From Candidatus Schekmanbacteria bacterium (GTDB lineage: Bacteria; Schekmanbacteria; GWA2-38-11; J061): a DNA stretch of 64,000 bases. Of this stretch, positions 23,915-32,653 are shown one piece after another; within the stretch, counting starts at the first letter, position 1, and each line of letters starts with the position of its first letter. The notes under the pieces were generated by a model, which saw only the letters and a list, made by a program, of their open reading frames with translations, had not been told where the DNA came from and did no database searches. The stretch spans positions 62,001 to 126,000 of the forward strand of contig JACRJM010000009.1 of NCBI GenBank assembly GCA_016219965.1. The letters run 5' to 3'. Position numbers and translations under genes: made by a program.

Positions 23915-25111
23915 ATGAAAACACAACCGGACAAGACAGGACATTTCGGACAATTCGGCGGGAAATTTGTTCCAGAGACATTGATGGTTGCTCTTGAGGA
24001 ACTTGAAAGAGAATATCTTAAGATTAAGAAAAATAAAGGGTTCAGAGAGGAACTATCCATTTATCTTAAAGAATATGCAGGAAGACCAACTCCCCTTTAT
24101 TATGCGAAGAATCTCTCGAATTTTATTGGTGCAGGAAAAATTTATTTAAAAAGGGAAGACCTTCTGCATACCGGCGCACACAAGATAAACAACACCCTGG
24201 GTCAGATAATACTTGCAAAAAAAATGAAGAAAAAAAGGATTATCGCTGAGACCGGTGCCGGCCAGCATGGTGTTGCAACTGCCACGGCTGCTGCGCTTTT
24301 CGGGCTTGAATGTGAGATTTACATGGGAGAGGAAGATACCAGGAGACAGTCTCTCAATGTTTTCAGAATGGAACTTATGGGTGCTAAAGTTACGCCTGTA
24401 TTGTCAGGAAGCAAAACATTAAAAGATGCGATTAACGAGGCATTAAGGGACTGGGTTACAAATGTTGAGACAACCCACTATATTATTGGCTCAGTGGTAG
24501 GCCCCCACCCCTATCCGATGATAGTAAGGGATTTTCAGTCTGTAATAGGGGAAGAGGTGAGGCGCGATATTAAAAAGAAGGAAGGAAGACTGCCGGATTA
24601 TTGTATCGCCTGTGTCGGGGGCGGCAGCAATTCAATGGGGCTTTTTTACCCTTTTATTAAAGATAAAAAAGTTGCACTTATTGGTGTTGAGGCTGGCGGT
24701 CATGGGATTGAAAGCGGAGAACATGGTGCATCGCTTTGCGCAGGGGAGGTTGGGGTTTTCCATGGTGCAAAAACTTATATACTTCAGGACGACGACGGAC
24801 AGATAATACCGGCACATTCAGTTTCAGCCGGACTTGATTATCCTGGAGTAGGACCGGAACACAGTTATCTTAAGGAGACGGGGCGGGCAGTTTATAAGAA
24901 TGTTACGGATGATGAAGCTCTTGAGGCGTTTAAACTGCTTTCACGAAAAGAAGGGATTATTCCTGCCCTTGAAAGTGCCCATGCCATTGCATACCTTGTG
25001 CGGGACCGCAAAATATTCCGCAAGAATGATATAGTTGTTGTCTGTCTTTCCGGGAGGGGAGATAAAGACGTTGATAATGTCCGCAGTATAATCGGGAATA
25101 AGGCGCCTTGA
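23915..25111 (+). CDS. trpB: Tryptophan synthase beta chain
   Basis: TrpB joins indole and serine to make tryptophan using pyridoxal phosphate. The 398-residue protein has the standard TrpB1 start ([14 protein letters not shown]), [13 protein letters not shown], the PLP lysine in [24 protein letters not shown], the phosphate-binding [10 protein letters not shown] and the ending [12 protein letters not shown] 23915 with AGGG 7-9 bp upstream is chosen over an in-frame GTG nine bases earlier. The partner gene trpA and other trp genes are not adjacent; the neighbours are mtnP and yraN. The last four bases overlap the start of yraN. Confidence 0.95.
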   Translation: MKTQPDKTGHFGQFGGKFVPETLMVALEELEREYLKIKKNKGFREELSIYLKEYAGRPTPLYYAKNLSNFIGAGKIYLKREDLLHTGAHKINNTLGQIILAKKMKKKRIIAETGAGQHGVATATAAALFGLECEIYMGEEDTRRQSLNVFRMELMGAKVTPVLSGSKTLKDAINEALRDWVTNVETTHYIIGSVVGPHPYPMIVRDFQSVIGEEVRRDIKKKEGRLPDYCIACVGGGSNSMGLFYPFIKDKKVALIGVEAGGHGIESGEHGASLCAGEVGVFHGAKTYILQDDDGQIIPAHSVSAGLDYPGVGPEHSYLKETGRAVYKNVTDDEALEAFKLLSRKEGIIPALESAHAIAYLVRDRKIFRKNDIVVVCLSGRGDKDVDNVRSIIGNKAP

Positions 25112-25521
25112 TTCGGGATTTTCTGAAAAAGATCAGAACAACAAAAAAAGCAGATTATGCGCTTCACGTAAAAGGCAGGAGCGGAGAAGAAAAAGCAGGG
25201 AAGCATCTCAAAAAACTTGGTTACAGGATAATAGAAAAGAATTTCAGGACAAGGTTTGGTGAAATAGATATAATCGCAGAAGACGGAGAATACCTTGTAT
25301 TTGTCGAGGTCAAGACAAGAACGTCTTCCCGGTTTGCCAATCCGGAAGATTATGTTGATGAACGGAAGCAGAGGAAAATTTTAAAGAGTGCCCAGATTTA
25401 TCTTTTGCAGTATAGTTTGAATGAGAGAAAATGCAGATTTGATGTTGTCTCAGTTTCAGATACAGATAAAGGTGCAAAGGTAGAGGTTTTCAAGGATGCT
25501 TTCTGTGCAGAGGAGTGCTGA
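25108..25521 (+). CDS. YraN-family (UPF0102) nuclease-like protein
   Basis: A 137-residue protein with the UPF0102 pattern: [36 protein letters not shown], then [15 protein letters not shown] and [11 protein letters not shown]. The E-ID...EVK arrangement is a PD-(D/E)XK nuclease core, with all acidic residues and the Lys present. Family members are thought to act in DNA repair or uptake, but the role is unproven. Translation starts with TTG that overlaps the trpB stop (TTGA), so the two are coupled. It ends overlapping the bamD start (ATGA). Confidence 0.9.
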   Translation: MIRDFLKKIRTTKKADYALHVKGRSGEEKAGKHLKKLGYRIIEKNFRTRFGEIDIIAEDGEYLVFVEVKTRTSSRFANPEDYVDERKQRKILKSAQIYLLQYSLNERKCRFDVVSVSDTDKGAKVEVFKDAFCAEEC

Positions 25522-26306
25522 TGTTTATGAACCGTAAAAGATTTGGTTTCTACTCTTTGATAGCTATCACCATGATTTTCTTCTATGCAGGATGCGCGAC
25601 TCCGCCTGTGACTAATAACATGACAGTGATGGAGCTATTTGCTTACGGAAAAAAACTTCTCGATAAAGAAGATTATAAAAATGCAGTTGAGGTTTATAAA
25701 AAAGTTAAATTCAATTTTCCTGATAGCAAAAGGGTTGCTACTGCAAGACTTAAGGCAGCAGATACATATTACAGAGATGAAAAATATGAGGAATCTGCCG
25801 CAGAGTATAAGGAGTTTACCAAGTACCATTCAGCAAATGCTCAGGTGCCGTTTGCTTATTACAGGGCAGGTATGTGCAATTTCAACCAGATACTTTCTGC
25901 CGACCTTGATCAGACAGCCACTGAAGAGGCAATCAAGAATTTCTCTGTCGTAATTGATGAGTATCAGCATAGTCCCTATGCTGATATAGCAAAAGATCGG
26001 AAATATTTTTGCGAACGGAGGATTGCCGACCATGAATATTTTATAGGAAGATTTTATTATATCACTCAGCAGTACAGGCCAACCATAAAAAGGCTTACCT
26101 CATTTATTGATACATTTGGAGACAGTAGGATGAAGATGCGCGCTATGGGACTTTTGGCGGAAGCTCTCTGGAAGGACGAGGAAAATGAAAAAGCTCTTAA
26201 GACCTACAAGGAGATCGCCATACTGTATCCGAATACAGCTTACAGCAAACGAGCCAGGCAGATGTTACGTCTTTATGGAAGGGAATATGAAGTGGAATTG
26301 CCCTGA
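25521..26306 (+). CDS. bamD: Outer membrane assembly lipoprotein BamD
   Basis: BamD is the essential lipoprotein of the BAM complex that inserts beta-barrel proteins into the outer membrane; its presence marks a diderm envelope. The protein has a lipoprotein signal ending IFFYAGC and tetratricopeptide-like repeats: ELFAYGKKLLDKEDYKNAVEVYKKV, FPDSKRVATARLKAADTYY, KYEESAAEYKEFTKYH, then the family-specific YRAGMC and a C-terminal ALKTYKEIAILYPNTAYSKRA. ATG 25521 follows AGAGGAG by 5 bp and overlaps the yraN stop. The length is about 261 residues, normal for BamD. Confidence 0.92.
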   Translation: MFMNRKRFGFYSLIAITMIFFYAGCATPPVTNNMTVMELFAYGKKLLDKEDYKNAVEVYKKVKFNFPDSKRVATARLKAADTYYRDEKYEESAAEYKEFTKYHSANAQVPFAYYRAGMCNFNQILSADLDQTATEEAIKNFSVVIDEYQHSPYADIAKDRKYFCERRIADHEYFIGRFYYITQQYRPTIKRLTSFIDTFGDSRMKMRAMGLLAEALWKDEENEKALKTYKEIAILYPNTAYSKRARQMLRLYGREYEVELP

Positions 26307-26324
26307 AATGGATGAAATGCTGCT

Positions 26325-26939
26325 TTAGTCGCCATCCTCATTAAGAGGATTTTTTGCCATTCCGTCAATGATGAGGTTGCCTGAAAACTTGATAAGCTTT
26401 CCTATATCTATTTTTTCCCTCTCCGCGACAGATGAAAACAAAAAGCTATTCAGCACGCTTATAATGGAAAAAGCAGCCATCTTTGTATCAACCTTTTTTA
26501 GATATCCCTGCTTTATGCCGTCATTAATGAGGAGCTCAAGTCCGCTTATCATTCTACTCAGATACTGCAGATGAAACTTATCATGAATGAATGGGATGAC
26601 CAGGCTGGGGTCTTTGAGAAATATCTTCTTCAGCAGTTCATTTTGCTCAAGAGTTTCAATCGAATTGAACAGCCTTTTTTTTAGAAGTTTATATGGGTTT
26701 TTCTCTTTCTTGGCTATTTCATCAAGTTTTTCGAGGACTTTTTTTCTTTCTTTTTCAACTTCGCGGAAAATAACTGAGTAAAAAAGATCATCCTTATCTT
26801 TGAAATAATAAAAAGTGGTTCCAAGACCCACGCCCGCCTTTTTTGCTATTTCCCTGATGGTTGTGTCCTTGTAGCCATTTCTGCTGAATATCTCAAGTGC
26901 AGAGTCTACAATTCGTTCTCTTCGGTCAATTTTTTTCAT
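26325..26939 (-). CDS. TetR-family transcription regulator
   Basis: A 204-residue regulator. The N-terminal helix-turn-helix reads RIVDSALEIFSRNGYKDTTI then REIAKKAGVGLGTTFYYFKDKDDLF, the canonical TetR DNA-binding domain. The remaining 150 residues are a helical ligand and dimer domain without a recognised effector signature. TetR proteins usually repress a nearby operon until a small molecule binds. The gene is convergent with bamD and faces away from the tRNA; no efflux pump or oxidoreductase is directly adjacent, so its target is unclear. No obvious palindrome is seen in the 215 bp upstream. Confidence 0.9.
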   Translation of the reverse strand: MKKIDRRERIVDSALEIFSRNGYKDTTIREIAKKAGVGLGTTFYYFKDKDDLFYSVIFREVEKERKKVLEKLDEIAKKEKNPYKLLKKRLFNSIETLEQNELLKKIFLKDPSLVIPFIHDKFHLQYLSRMISGLELLINDGIKQGYLKKVDTKMAAFSIISVLNSFLFSSVAEREKIDIGKLIKFSGNLIIDGMAKNPLNEDGD

Positions 26940-27154
26940 CGAGGCATATTATAAATTTAACGTACAACCTGCTTAACCCGGATCATTATTTTCTTTTGTT
27001 CCTTAAATCAACCCTATCAATAATTTTAAACTCTAACAGCCATTCAAGCAGAAATCAAGATTAGATTTTATACAGAGCTATTACATGGGTAATGAGCGTG
27101 AAAAAAGTACATATATAACAACATATTTGCCCAAAATATTCATTTAACTCCAAG

Positions 27155-27227
27155 TGGAGCTGACGGGGATCGAACCCGTGACCTCATGACTGCCAGTCAT
27201 GCGCGCTCCCAACTGCGCTACAGCCCC
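27155..27227 (-). tRNA. tRNA-Ala (anticodon GGC)
   Basis: The minus strand folds as a full cloverleaf of 73 nt: a 7-bp acceptor stem GGGGCTG/CAGCTCC (one G-U pair), D stem GCGC/GCGC, anticodon stem CATGA/TCATG with loop CTGGCAG, variable loop AGGTC, and T arm ACGGG/CCCGT with loop TTCGATC. The anticodon GGC reads GCC and GCU alanine codons. Discriminator base A73 is present; the CCA end is not encoded, so a CCA-adding enzyme is needed. Confidence 0.96.
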
Positions 27228-27241
27228 GAAAAACATTTGCA

Positions 27242-27271
27242 ATTGTAGATAATGCTAAAAAGTGTTGTCAA
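27242..27271 (-). promoter_or_regulatory. Sigma-70 promoter of tRNA-Ala
   Basis: On the minus strand TTGACA (27266-27271) and TACAAT (27242-27247) are separated by 18 bp. Transcription would start about 8 bp before the tRNA. Confidence 0.6.
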
Positions 27272-27328
27272 CTTCTTTCTTAGCGTCTATAAAGTAATTT
27301 GTAAGAATAAAGAGGGGGAAAGAAAAGA

Positions 27329-28654
27329 ATGGAAAAAAATTATGGTCTTATTCTTGATAATATTCCTGATGGAATACTTGTAATGGATATCCAAAAACAT
27401 ATTACATTTATTAATTCAGCTGCAAACAGGCTTCTCGGGGTAAATCCTGGCACAGTGATTGGCAGGATATGCGGGAGCGTTTGCAAGTTTGCAAGCTGCA
27501 GAAACAACTGTCTTCTTGAGAGAACGCTCCAGACCGGAGAGAACATTAATAATTATGAGACTGAGATATTGACTCCTGAAGGGAATCTTATAGCTGTTAG
27601 CATAAACAACTCTCTTCTTTTTGACAGCTCAGGCAAACCCTCCGGTTCTGTCCATGTTATGAGGGATATCTCGCAGGTTAAATTCCTCACCGAGAAAATA
27701 GAAGAGAAATATTCTTTCAACAATATTGTTGCTAAAAACTACAAGATGAAAGAGATATTCGAGATTCTTCCGGCAGTCGCACAGACAAAAACCACTGTTC
27801 TCATAGAGGGTGAGAGCGGCACAGGAAAGGAACTTATTGCTGAAGCAATACACTATAACAGTCCGCGCAAGGGTGGGGCGTTTGTAAAAGTTAACTGCGG
27901 GGCCCTTGCCGAAGGGATCCTTGAAAGCGAGCTGTTCGGACATGTGAAAGGAGCATTCACAGGGGCGATAAACAATAAGATAGGAAGGTTTGAGCTAGCC
28001 AATAACGGGACTATCTTTCTTGATGAAGTCGGGGATATGAGCCAGGGCCTTCAGGTTAAACTTCTCAGGATTTTACAGAATGAGGAGTTCGAGAAGGTCG
28101 GGAGCACTAAAAACCAGCGCATTGATGTGAGAGTGATTGCAGCAACAAACCGCAATCTTGAAGAACTTATAAAGAAGGGGGAATTCAGGGAAGACCTTTA
28201 TTTCAGACTTAGCGTTGTTCCTATCATGCTTCCTCCATTAAGGGAACGCAGAGATGACGTCCCGCTTCTTATAAAGCATTTCATGTTAAAGCTTAACAAA
28301 AAACTCTCAAGAAACGTCAATAATATATCCCCGAAGGCAATGGAGTTTCTCATGAATTATGAATATCCCGGAAATGTAAGAGAACTTGAGAATATCCTTG
28401 AGCATTGTATAGTGGTGTGCAGAGACAACACAATCCTCATAGAGCATTTTCCTAAAAAGCTGTTCAATATTTCCTCTGATCCTCTTGAAAAAGCCCTTGC
28501 AAGCGATGATCCCATGAGAATAGTTGAGAAAGATGTTATCACACGCATATTGAAGCAGAGTAACTGGCGTTACCAGGAAGTCGCAAAAAAGCTTAACATA
28601 AGCAGAACATCGCTTTGGAGAAAAATGAAAACTCTTGAAATAAGGAAGCCTTGA
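27329..28654 (+). CDS. Sigma-54-dependent transcription activator with N-terminal PAS domain
   Basis: A 441-residue NtrC-family enhancer-binding protein. Residues 1-115 form a PAS sensor (LDNIPDGILVMDIQKHITFIN) that contains a cysteine cluster C-x3-C-x4-C-x3-C (CGSVCKFASCRNNC). The AAA+ domain has Walker A GESGTGKE, the sigma-54 contact loop GAFTGA, Walker B TIFLDEVGDM and the arginine-finger region FREDLYFRL. A Fis-type helix-turn-helix (EVAKKLNISRTSLWRKM) ends the protein. There is no receiver domain, so control is by ligand or redox sensing in the PAS domain and not by phosphorylation. GAGGGGG precedes the start. It is a possible, unproven regulator of the PEP-CTERM promoters 5 kb away. 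Confidence 0.93.
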   Translation: MEKNYGLILDNIPDGILVMDIQKHITFINSAANRLLGVNPGTVIGRICGSVCKFASCRNNCLLERTLQTGENINNYETEILTPEGNLIAVSINNSLLFDSSGKPSGSVHVMRDISQVKFLTEKIEEKYSFNNIVAKNYKMKEIFEILPAVAQTKTTVLIEGESGTGKELIAEAIHYNSPRKGGAFVKVNCGALAEGILESELFGHVKGAFTGAINNKIGRFELANNGTIFLDEVGDMSQGLQVKLLRILQNEEFEKVGSTKNQRIDVRVIAATNRNLEELIKKGEFREDLYFRLSVVPIMLPPLRERRDDVPLLIKHFMLKLNKKLSRNVNNISPKAMEFLMNYEYPGNVRELENILEHCIVVCRDNTILIEHFPKKLFNISSDPLEKALASDDPMRIVEKDVITRILKQSNWRYQEVAKKLNISRTSLWRKMKTLEIRKP

Positions 28655-28839
28655 TGGGAGTCGAAAAGCGCAGCATCAAAAGGAGCTTCAAGGTGTGCCC
28701 TAAATGCGGGTATCGCGACGGATTCCATATAATGCTTGAAAAAAGCGGGAAGAGTTCATATAGGATAAACCTGATATGTCCAAATTGCAGCCAGGTTTTT
28801 GACATTGGATTCAGCACGACATTGAAGGAAAATTTATAA
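28654..28839 (+). CDS. Small zinc-ribbon protein
   Basis: A 61-residue protein with two cysteine pairs, VCPKCGYRDG and ICPNCSQVF, separated by about 25 residues, which should bind one zinc ion in a ribbon fold. No family name is recognised. ATG 28654 overlaps the stop codon of the sigma-54 activator gene and follows AAGGA by 7 bp, so the two are translationally coupled. It could assist the activator or bind nucleic acid, but that is inference only. Confidence 0.72.
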   Translation: MGVEKRSIKRSFKVCPKCGYRDGFHIMLEKSGKSSYRINLICPNCSQVFDIGFSTTLKENL

Positions 28840-28877
28840 TTGGAGTCAAATATATTTTTTTGGAGGCATGAATAATC

Positions 28878-29111
28878 ATGAAAGAGTTTACACTGGAAGA
28901 GCTTTCAAAGTTCAATGGAAAAGACGGGGGGAAAGCGTACGTAGCTTATAATGGAAACATATATGATTTAACCGGCAGCAGTTATTGGAATGATGGTCTT
29001 CACATGGGAATGCATGAAGCAGGAATTGACCTCACTGATGAGATGGGCTCTGCTCCGCACGCTGACGACATATTTGGAGAATTTCAGGTAGTAGGAACGC
29101 TGGTTAAATAG
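28878..29111 (+). CDS. Cytochrome b5-like heme/steroid-binding domain protein
   Basis: A 77-residue single-domain protein: FTLEELSKFNGKDGGKAYVA, then NIYDLTGSSYWNDGLHMGMH, the latter standing where cytochrome b5 proteins have the HPGG heme loop; a further His (APHADD) comes near the end. The form H-MGMHEAG is typical of the small bacterial members annotated as cytochrome b5 or membrane steroid-binding domain proteins. Heme binding is likely but unproven. GGAGG lies 11 bp before the ATG. It precedes a nitroreductase gene by 21 bp, so electron transfer between the two is conceivable. Confidence 0.85.
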   Translation: MKEFTLEELSKFNGKDGGKAYVAYNGNIYDLTGSSYWNDGLHMGMHEAGIDLTDEMGSAPHADDIFGEFQVVGTLVK

Positions 29112-29132
29112 ATTCATTGGAAAGTATTCGGA

Positions 29133-29702
29133 ATGGACATTGATGCTGCGATAAAGACAAGAAGAAGTGTCCGCCAGTTTAAACAGGATCCTGTTAGCAA
29201 AGAGCTGCTCGAAAAGGTAGTAGAGTCAGCATTGTGGGCGCCATCTTATATGGACTGGCAGAATTGGTATTATGTCATCCTTGGAGGCGATGAAAAAGAT
29301 AAAATATACCGTGTCCTTGAAGACTCTTTTAAAAAAGTAATCACATCTCTTGATGATGAAGCTTCAGAGGATATTAAAAAAAGGACCCGCCATTTTCTCG
29401 AAGCAACAAATCATGCTCCTAATCTAATTGTGGTGTTTTCAGATATTAACTTCACTGAAACACCGGAAGCACTTTTCTCTGTGGCGGCAAGCGTTCAGAA
29501 CCTTCTTCTTTCAGCCCATTCTTATGGGCTTGGTGCATGCTGGATCTCGAGTGCAGTTTATGTGGCAGAGGAGCTTTGTGAAGTGCTCGGTGTATTAGAT
29601 AAGGAACTTATGGGTGTGATCACTATCGGATACCCCCTTGAAGTGCCTGAACCAACTCCACGCAAGCCAGGCAGGGTTGTCTGGGCAGATGTCGATGGTT
29701 GA
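29133..29702 (+). CDS. Nitroreductase-family flavoprotein
   Basis: A 189-residue FMN-dependent oxidoreductase of the nitroreductase fold. It starts IDAAIKTRRSVRQFKQDPVSKELLEKVVESALWAPS, the FMN-binding signature, and ends with ASVQNLLLSAHSYGLGACWIS and a GVITIGYP segment, all standard. These proteins reduce nitroaromatics, quinones or flavins with NAD(P)H; the physiological substrate is not predictable. The last 14 bases overlap the frame of the following sensor gene. Confidence 0.9.
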   Translation: MDIDAAIKTRRSVRQFKQDPVSKELLEKVVESALWAPSYMDWQNWYYVILGGDEKDKIYRVLEDSFKKVITSLDDEASEDIKKRTRHFLEATNHAPNLIVVFSDINFTETPEALFSVAASVQNLLLSAHSYGLGACWISSAVYVAEELCEVLGVLDKELMGVITIGYPLEVPEPTPRKPGRVVWADVDG

Positions 29703-30885
29703 TATAATAAAATCCAACGAGAATATAAGTGTCGTTGTAATTGACGACTCTCAAAGCTCCCGTAAAAGAATATCTGATATTCTGAAGGAGAGCGGCTACA
29801 GGATACTTCTCTTCTCTTCAGCTGATGAAGGTATCGATTATTGCGAGAAAGATGGGGCTGACCTCGTAATACTTGATGATATCATGCCTGATTGCAACGG
29901 ATTCAGAGCTCTTTCAATTCTAAAAGATAATGTCAGGACCCGTGCAATCCCGGTTATATTCATATCTTCCCTGCGCGAGATAAGTGAGAGGGCAAAAGCA
30001 ATTGAGCTTGGAGCTGATGACTGTATTATAAGACCTGTAAGCGGACTTGAACTTAAAGTTCGGGCAAAAAATCTTATTGGTTTGAAGGCATTGCGGACAG
30101 AGATGATGCACCGTGAACGTCTTGTATCGATAGGAAGACTTGCCGGGGGTATAGCACATGAGATAAATAATCCTCTCACAGGTGTGATCGCAAACCTTCA
30201 GATGCTTGAGCGGCAGATTCCTAAGTTTTATGATTCGCTCTTTAGCGAACTTGAAGGCGCAGGCGTAAGTGGTAAAATTTCTGAGGGGCTTAAGAAAAAG
30301 TTAAGTGAAAAGGGAAGTCCCGGTGAAAAAATTGAGAAATATGTGAAGCTTGCCCTTAAAGGCGGGAAAAGATGCAGCAAGGTGGTTGGAGACCTGCTTG
30401 AGTACTCTGCACCTGCGAAGGAGGAAAAGATTGTCGCAGTTCGTGTGAATGAGCTAGTAACAAAATCCCTGAATCTTCTGAAGGGATCTTTACATGATGG
30501 ACATGTTGAGCTCCATGTTGAAATTCCCGAAGATATCCCTGATGTCAAAGGGACATGGTGGGAACTCCAGCAGGTGCTTGTCAGTTTACTGAACAATGCT
30601 GTGCAGGCAGTTAAAGAATCAGAGCAAAAAAAAGTTGAAGTGAAAGGATATGTTGATAAGGGAATGGTAATGATCGAAATCACTGATACCGGCAGGGGAA
30701 TTCCTGAAAAAAATTTATCTTCCATATTTGATTTTTTTTATACCACAAAGGATGAAGGCGAGGGAATGGGGCTTGGACTTTCCGCAGTAAACCAGATCCT
30801 TATGAAGTACGGAGGGAAGATAAGCGTGAGCAGTACAGAAGGGAAGGGCTCCACATTCAGAGTGCATCTTGAAGCTTTGTATTAA
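29695..30885 (+). CDS. Receiver-histidine kinase fusion protein
   Basis: About 396 residues: an N-terminal receiver (VVVIDDSQSSR; phospho-acceptor Asp in LVILDDIMPD; Ser in FISS), then a HisKA domain with H-box SIGRLAGGIAHEINNPLTG and a HATPase domain with N box LVSLLNNAVQAV, G1 DTGRGIP, F box FDFFYTT and G2 GEGMGLGLSA. This is the usual order for soluble kinases governed by an attached receiver. The receiver Lys that normally completes the phosphorylation site is replaced by Arg (CIIRPVS). There is no membrane segment. ATG 29695 is chosen because the frame upstream lies inside the nitroreductase gene; 29689 is also possible. No cognate output regulator is adjacent. Confidence 0.9.
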   Translation: MVDIIKSNENISVVVIDDSQSSRKRISDILKESGYRILLFSSADEGIDYCEKDGADLVILDDIMPDCNGFRALSILKDNVRTRAIPVIFISSLREISERAKAIELGADDCIIRPVSGLELKVRAKNLIGLKALRTEMMHRERLVSIGRLAGGIAHEINNPLTGVIANLQMLERQIPKFYDSLFSELEGAGVSGKISEGLKKKLSEKGSPGEKIEKYVKLALKGGKRCSKVVGDLLEYSAPAKEEKIVAVRVNELVTKSLNLLKGSLHDGHVELHVEIPEDIPDVKGTWWELQQVLVSLLNNAVQAVKESEQKKVEVKGYVDKGMVMIEITDTGRGIPEKNLSSIFDFFYTTKDEGEGMGLGLSAVNQILMKYGGKISVSSTEGKGSTFRVHLEALY

Positions 30886-31826
30886 CTTTTTTCCTTTATA
30901 TACCTGAAGACAGATTCTGCAGCTATGGAACCTTCGCCGCTTGCTGTGATAAGAAGCTTCAATTTCTCCGGATAGGAAACTATATCGCCGCAGGCGAATA
31001 TTCCTTCAACTGATGTCTTCATTTCCCTGTCAACGCATATGCCGTTTTTGTCAACCTGGATCCCCCACTTTTTGATTTTTGTGAAATTAGGGACCATTCC
31101 TATGTTTATTACGACCATGTCGGACTCAATCTTTTCATAAGATTTATTGGTCCGGTCGCATAGGATTACCTGCTCAACATGTTCGCAGCCAAGTATCTCT
31201 TTGACTTCAGTGTTAAACTTTATATTGATCGGAGAGTTCTTGACTGCATCAATGTAGAATTCGTATGCCTCGAATTGACTGCCTCTGTGGACTAAGGTCA
31301 CTTTTTCGGCAAAGTCGGCTATGGTGATGGCGGCTTCAAGAGAGCTGTTTCCACCGCCGCCGCAAACGACCTTTCTTTCCCGCGCTTCTTTAATTGATGG
31401 GATGCCATAAAGAATACCTTTTCCCTGAAAATCATTTTCTCCTATTACGCCAAGGAGACGCGGGGTAAAAACACCTGCACCCATAGCGAGGATTACTGAT
31501 TTTGTCTGATATTTGCCAAGAGATGTTGCTACTGTAAAAAGTTCTCCGTTCCGTTTTATATCATCAAGTTTTTCATTGGAATGTACTTCTACCCCCATGG
31601 ATTTAACCTGCCGTAACATGTTCATGGCAAGCTCGCGGGCAGGTATTTCACTGAAGGCAGGATAGTCTTTTACAGGCTTTGACGGGTAAACCGATATCAT
31701 CTGCCCGCCCCCCTGCTTCTGCTCGATAAGGAGGATGTTTAGGTCCCTCATCCTGCAAAAGATGGCAGCAGCAATTCCTCCTGCACCTGCACCGGCTATG
31801 ATGACATCGAAGGGTTTGGTATCCAT
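30882..31826 (-). CDS. Thioredoxin-reductase-like NAD(P)/FAD oxidoreductase without CxxC (ferredoxin-NADP reductase type)
   Basis: A 314-residue two-dinucleotide-domain flavoprotein. The FAD site is VIIAGAGAGGIAAAIFC and the second site is KVVCGGGGNSSLEAAI; the FAD tail motif is GIFACGDIVSYPEKL. The disulfide CxxC that thioredoxin reductases carry ahead of the NADPH domain is absent (this region reads GILYGIPSIKEA). That pattern is seen in the ferredoxin-NADP reductases and YpdA-like enzymes of thioredoxin-reductase type. It probably transfers electrons between NADPH and ferredoxin or a small thiol. Its 3' end overlaps the convergent kinase gene by 4 bp. Confidence 0.87.
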   Translation of the reverse strand: MDTKPFDVIIAGAGAGGIAAAIFCRMRDLNILLIEQKQGGGQMISVYPSKPVKDYPAFSEIPARELAMNMLRQVKSMGVEVHSNEKLDDIKRNGELFTVATSLGKYQTKSVILAMGAGVFTPRLLGVIGENDFQGKGILYGIPSIKEARERKVVCGGGGNSSLEAAITIADFAEKVTLVHRGSQFEAYEFYIDAVKNSPINIKFNTEVKEILGCEHVEQVILCDRTNKSYEKIESDMVVINIGMVPNFTKIKKWGIQVDKNGICVDREMKTSVEGIFACGDIVSYPEKLKLLITASGEGSIAAESVFRYIKEKS

Positions 31827-31864
31827 TTTTTTATTGTAACATGGAAATGCTGTATGACGTATTC

Positions 31865-31898
31865 AAAAAAAAGAGGGTGTAAAAATTACACCCTCTTT
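31865..31898 (-). terminator. Rho-independent terminator of the IPT/TIG-like gene
   Basis: AAAGAGGGTGTA (31870-31881) and TACACCCTCTTT (31887-31898) form a perfect 12-bp stem with a 5-nt loop. On the minus strand it is followed by a run of eight T. It lies 24 bp after the stop codon at 31922. Confidence 0.85.
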
Positions 31899-31921
31899 CA
31901 GATTTATTTTCTTATTAATTA

Positions 31922-32653
31922 TTATTTTACAACTCTAAATCCGTTCTTCATCTTGGCACATCCATCTTTATCCTGTCCACTAATATAAACATATACATCG
32001 TACTTCGTAGCAATAGCATCAGTGTATACTGAAACCAACGCGGTAAATGAATTGTTTGTTATAGTCTGCGTCATTACAGTAGGCGGCGGACATGCATCGA
32101 TAGATGTTTCCTCCCCATTCTTAGTTATATATTTATATATATAAACAAAAATCTCACTGCCTTTTAAATTCTTGCCTTTTACTTTAATCTTTTTTGTTGC
32201 TCCCCTTTTTAGTTTGTTTGGCTTTATGCTTATTATTTTAGACTCATTCCTATTTGGGACCAGATTTAACACGTTTGCTTTTTTTGCTACATTTACAGTA
32301 TTAGTGTACGGCCCTGTTTGAAGGAATAGATCATAACTTCCTGTCTCTGAGCATGCTGACGTATTTAGTGTTCCTGATATTTCAGTTGGTGTCGGATTAA
32401 AAAAATAACTATAAAAATAATCGCCGTTTTTACCTTCTCCATGTTTGCGGAATACAACGGATTCATTTACTTGGTCAAGATTTGTACCTGATATTGTAAT
32501 TTGTGCCTGATCTCCCCGTTTAACATTTTTGCTTGGCTTTATAACGACTTTATCAATTGTTGGTTTGTCAGCAGCATAAGCTGATGAAACTGCAGTAAAC
32601 AATACAATCATGAATATACCTAAAATTCGTCTTGTTAAAATTTTCATCTTCAT
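31922..32653 (-). CDS. Secreted IPT/TIG-like (immunoglobulin-fold) repeat protein
   Basis: A 243-residue exported protein. The signal peptide is LGIFMIVLFTAVSSAYAA. Two related beta-sandwich units follow: PTIDKVVIKPSKNVKRGDQAQITISGTNL, and SKIISIKPNKLKRGATKKIKVKGKNLKGS. Both have the I.S..P....G....I.G.NL form of IPT/TIG domains. Four Cys residues may make disulfides. The ATG at 32653 is preferred because it has GAGGGGGG upstream and gives a normal signal peptide; an earlier TTG would add 12 residues. Function unknown; surface adhesion or structural roles are typical of the fold. Confidence 0.72.
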   Translation of the reverse strand: MKMKILTRRILGIFMIVLFTAVSSAYAADKPTIDKVVIKPSKNVKRGDQAQITISGTNLDQVNESVVFRKHGEGKNGDYFYSYFFNPTPTEISGTLNTSACSETGSYDLFLQTGPYTNTVNVAKKANVLNLVPNRNESKIISIKPNKLKRGATKKIKVKGKNLKGSEIFVYIYKYITKNGEETSIDACPPPTVMTQTITNNSFTALVSVYTDAIATKYDVYVYISGQDKDGCAKMKNGFRVVK

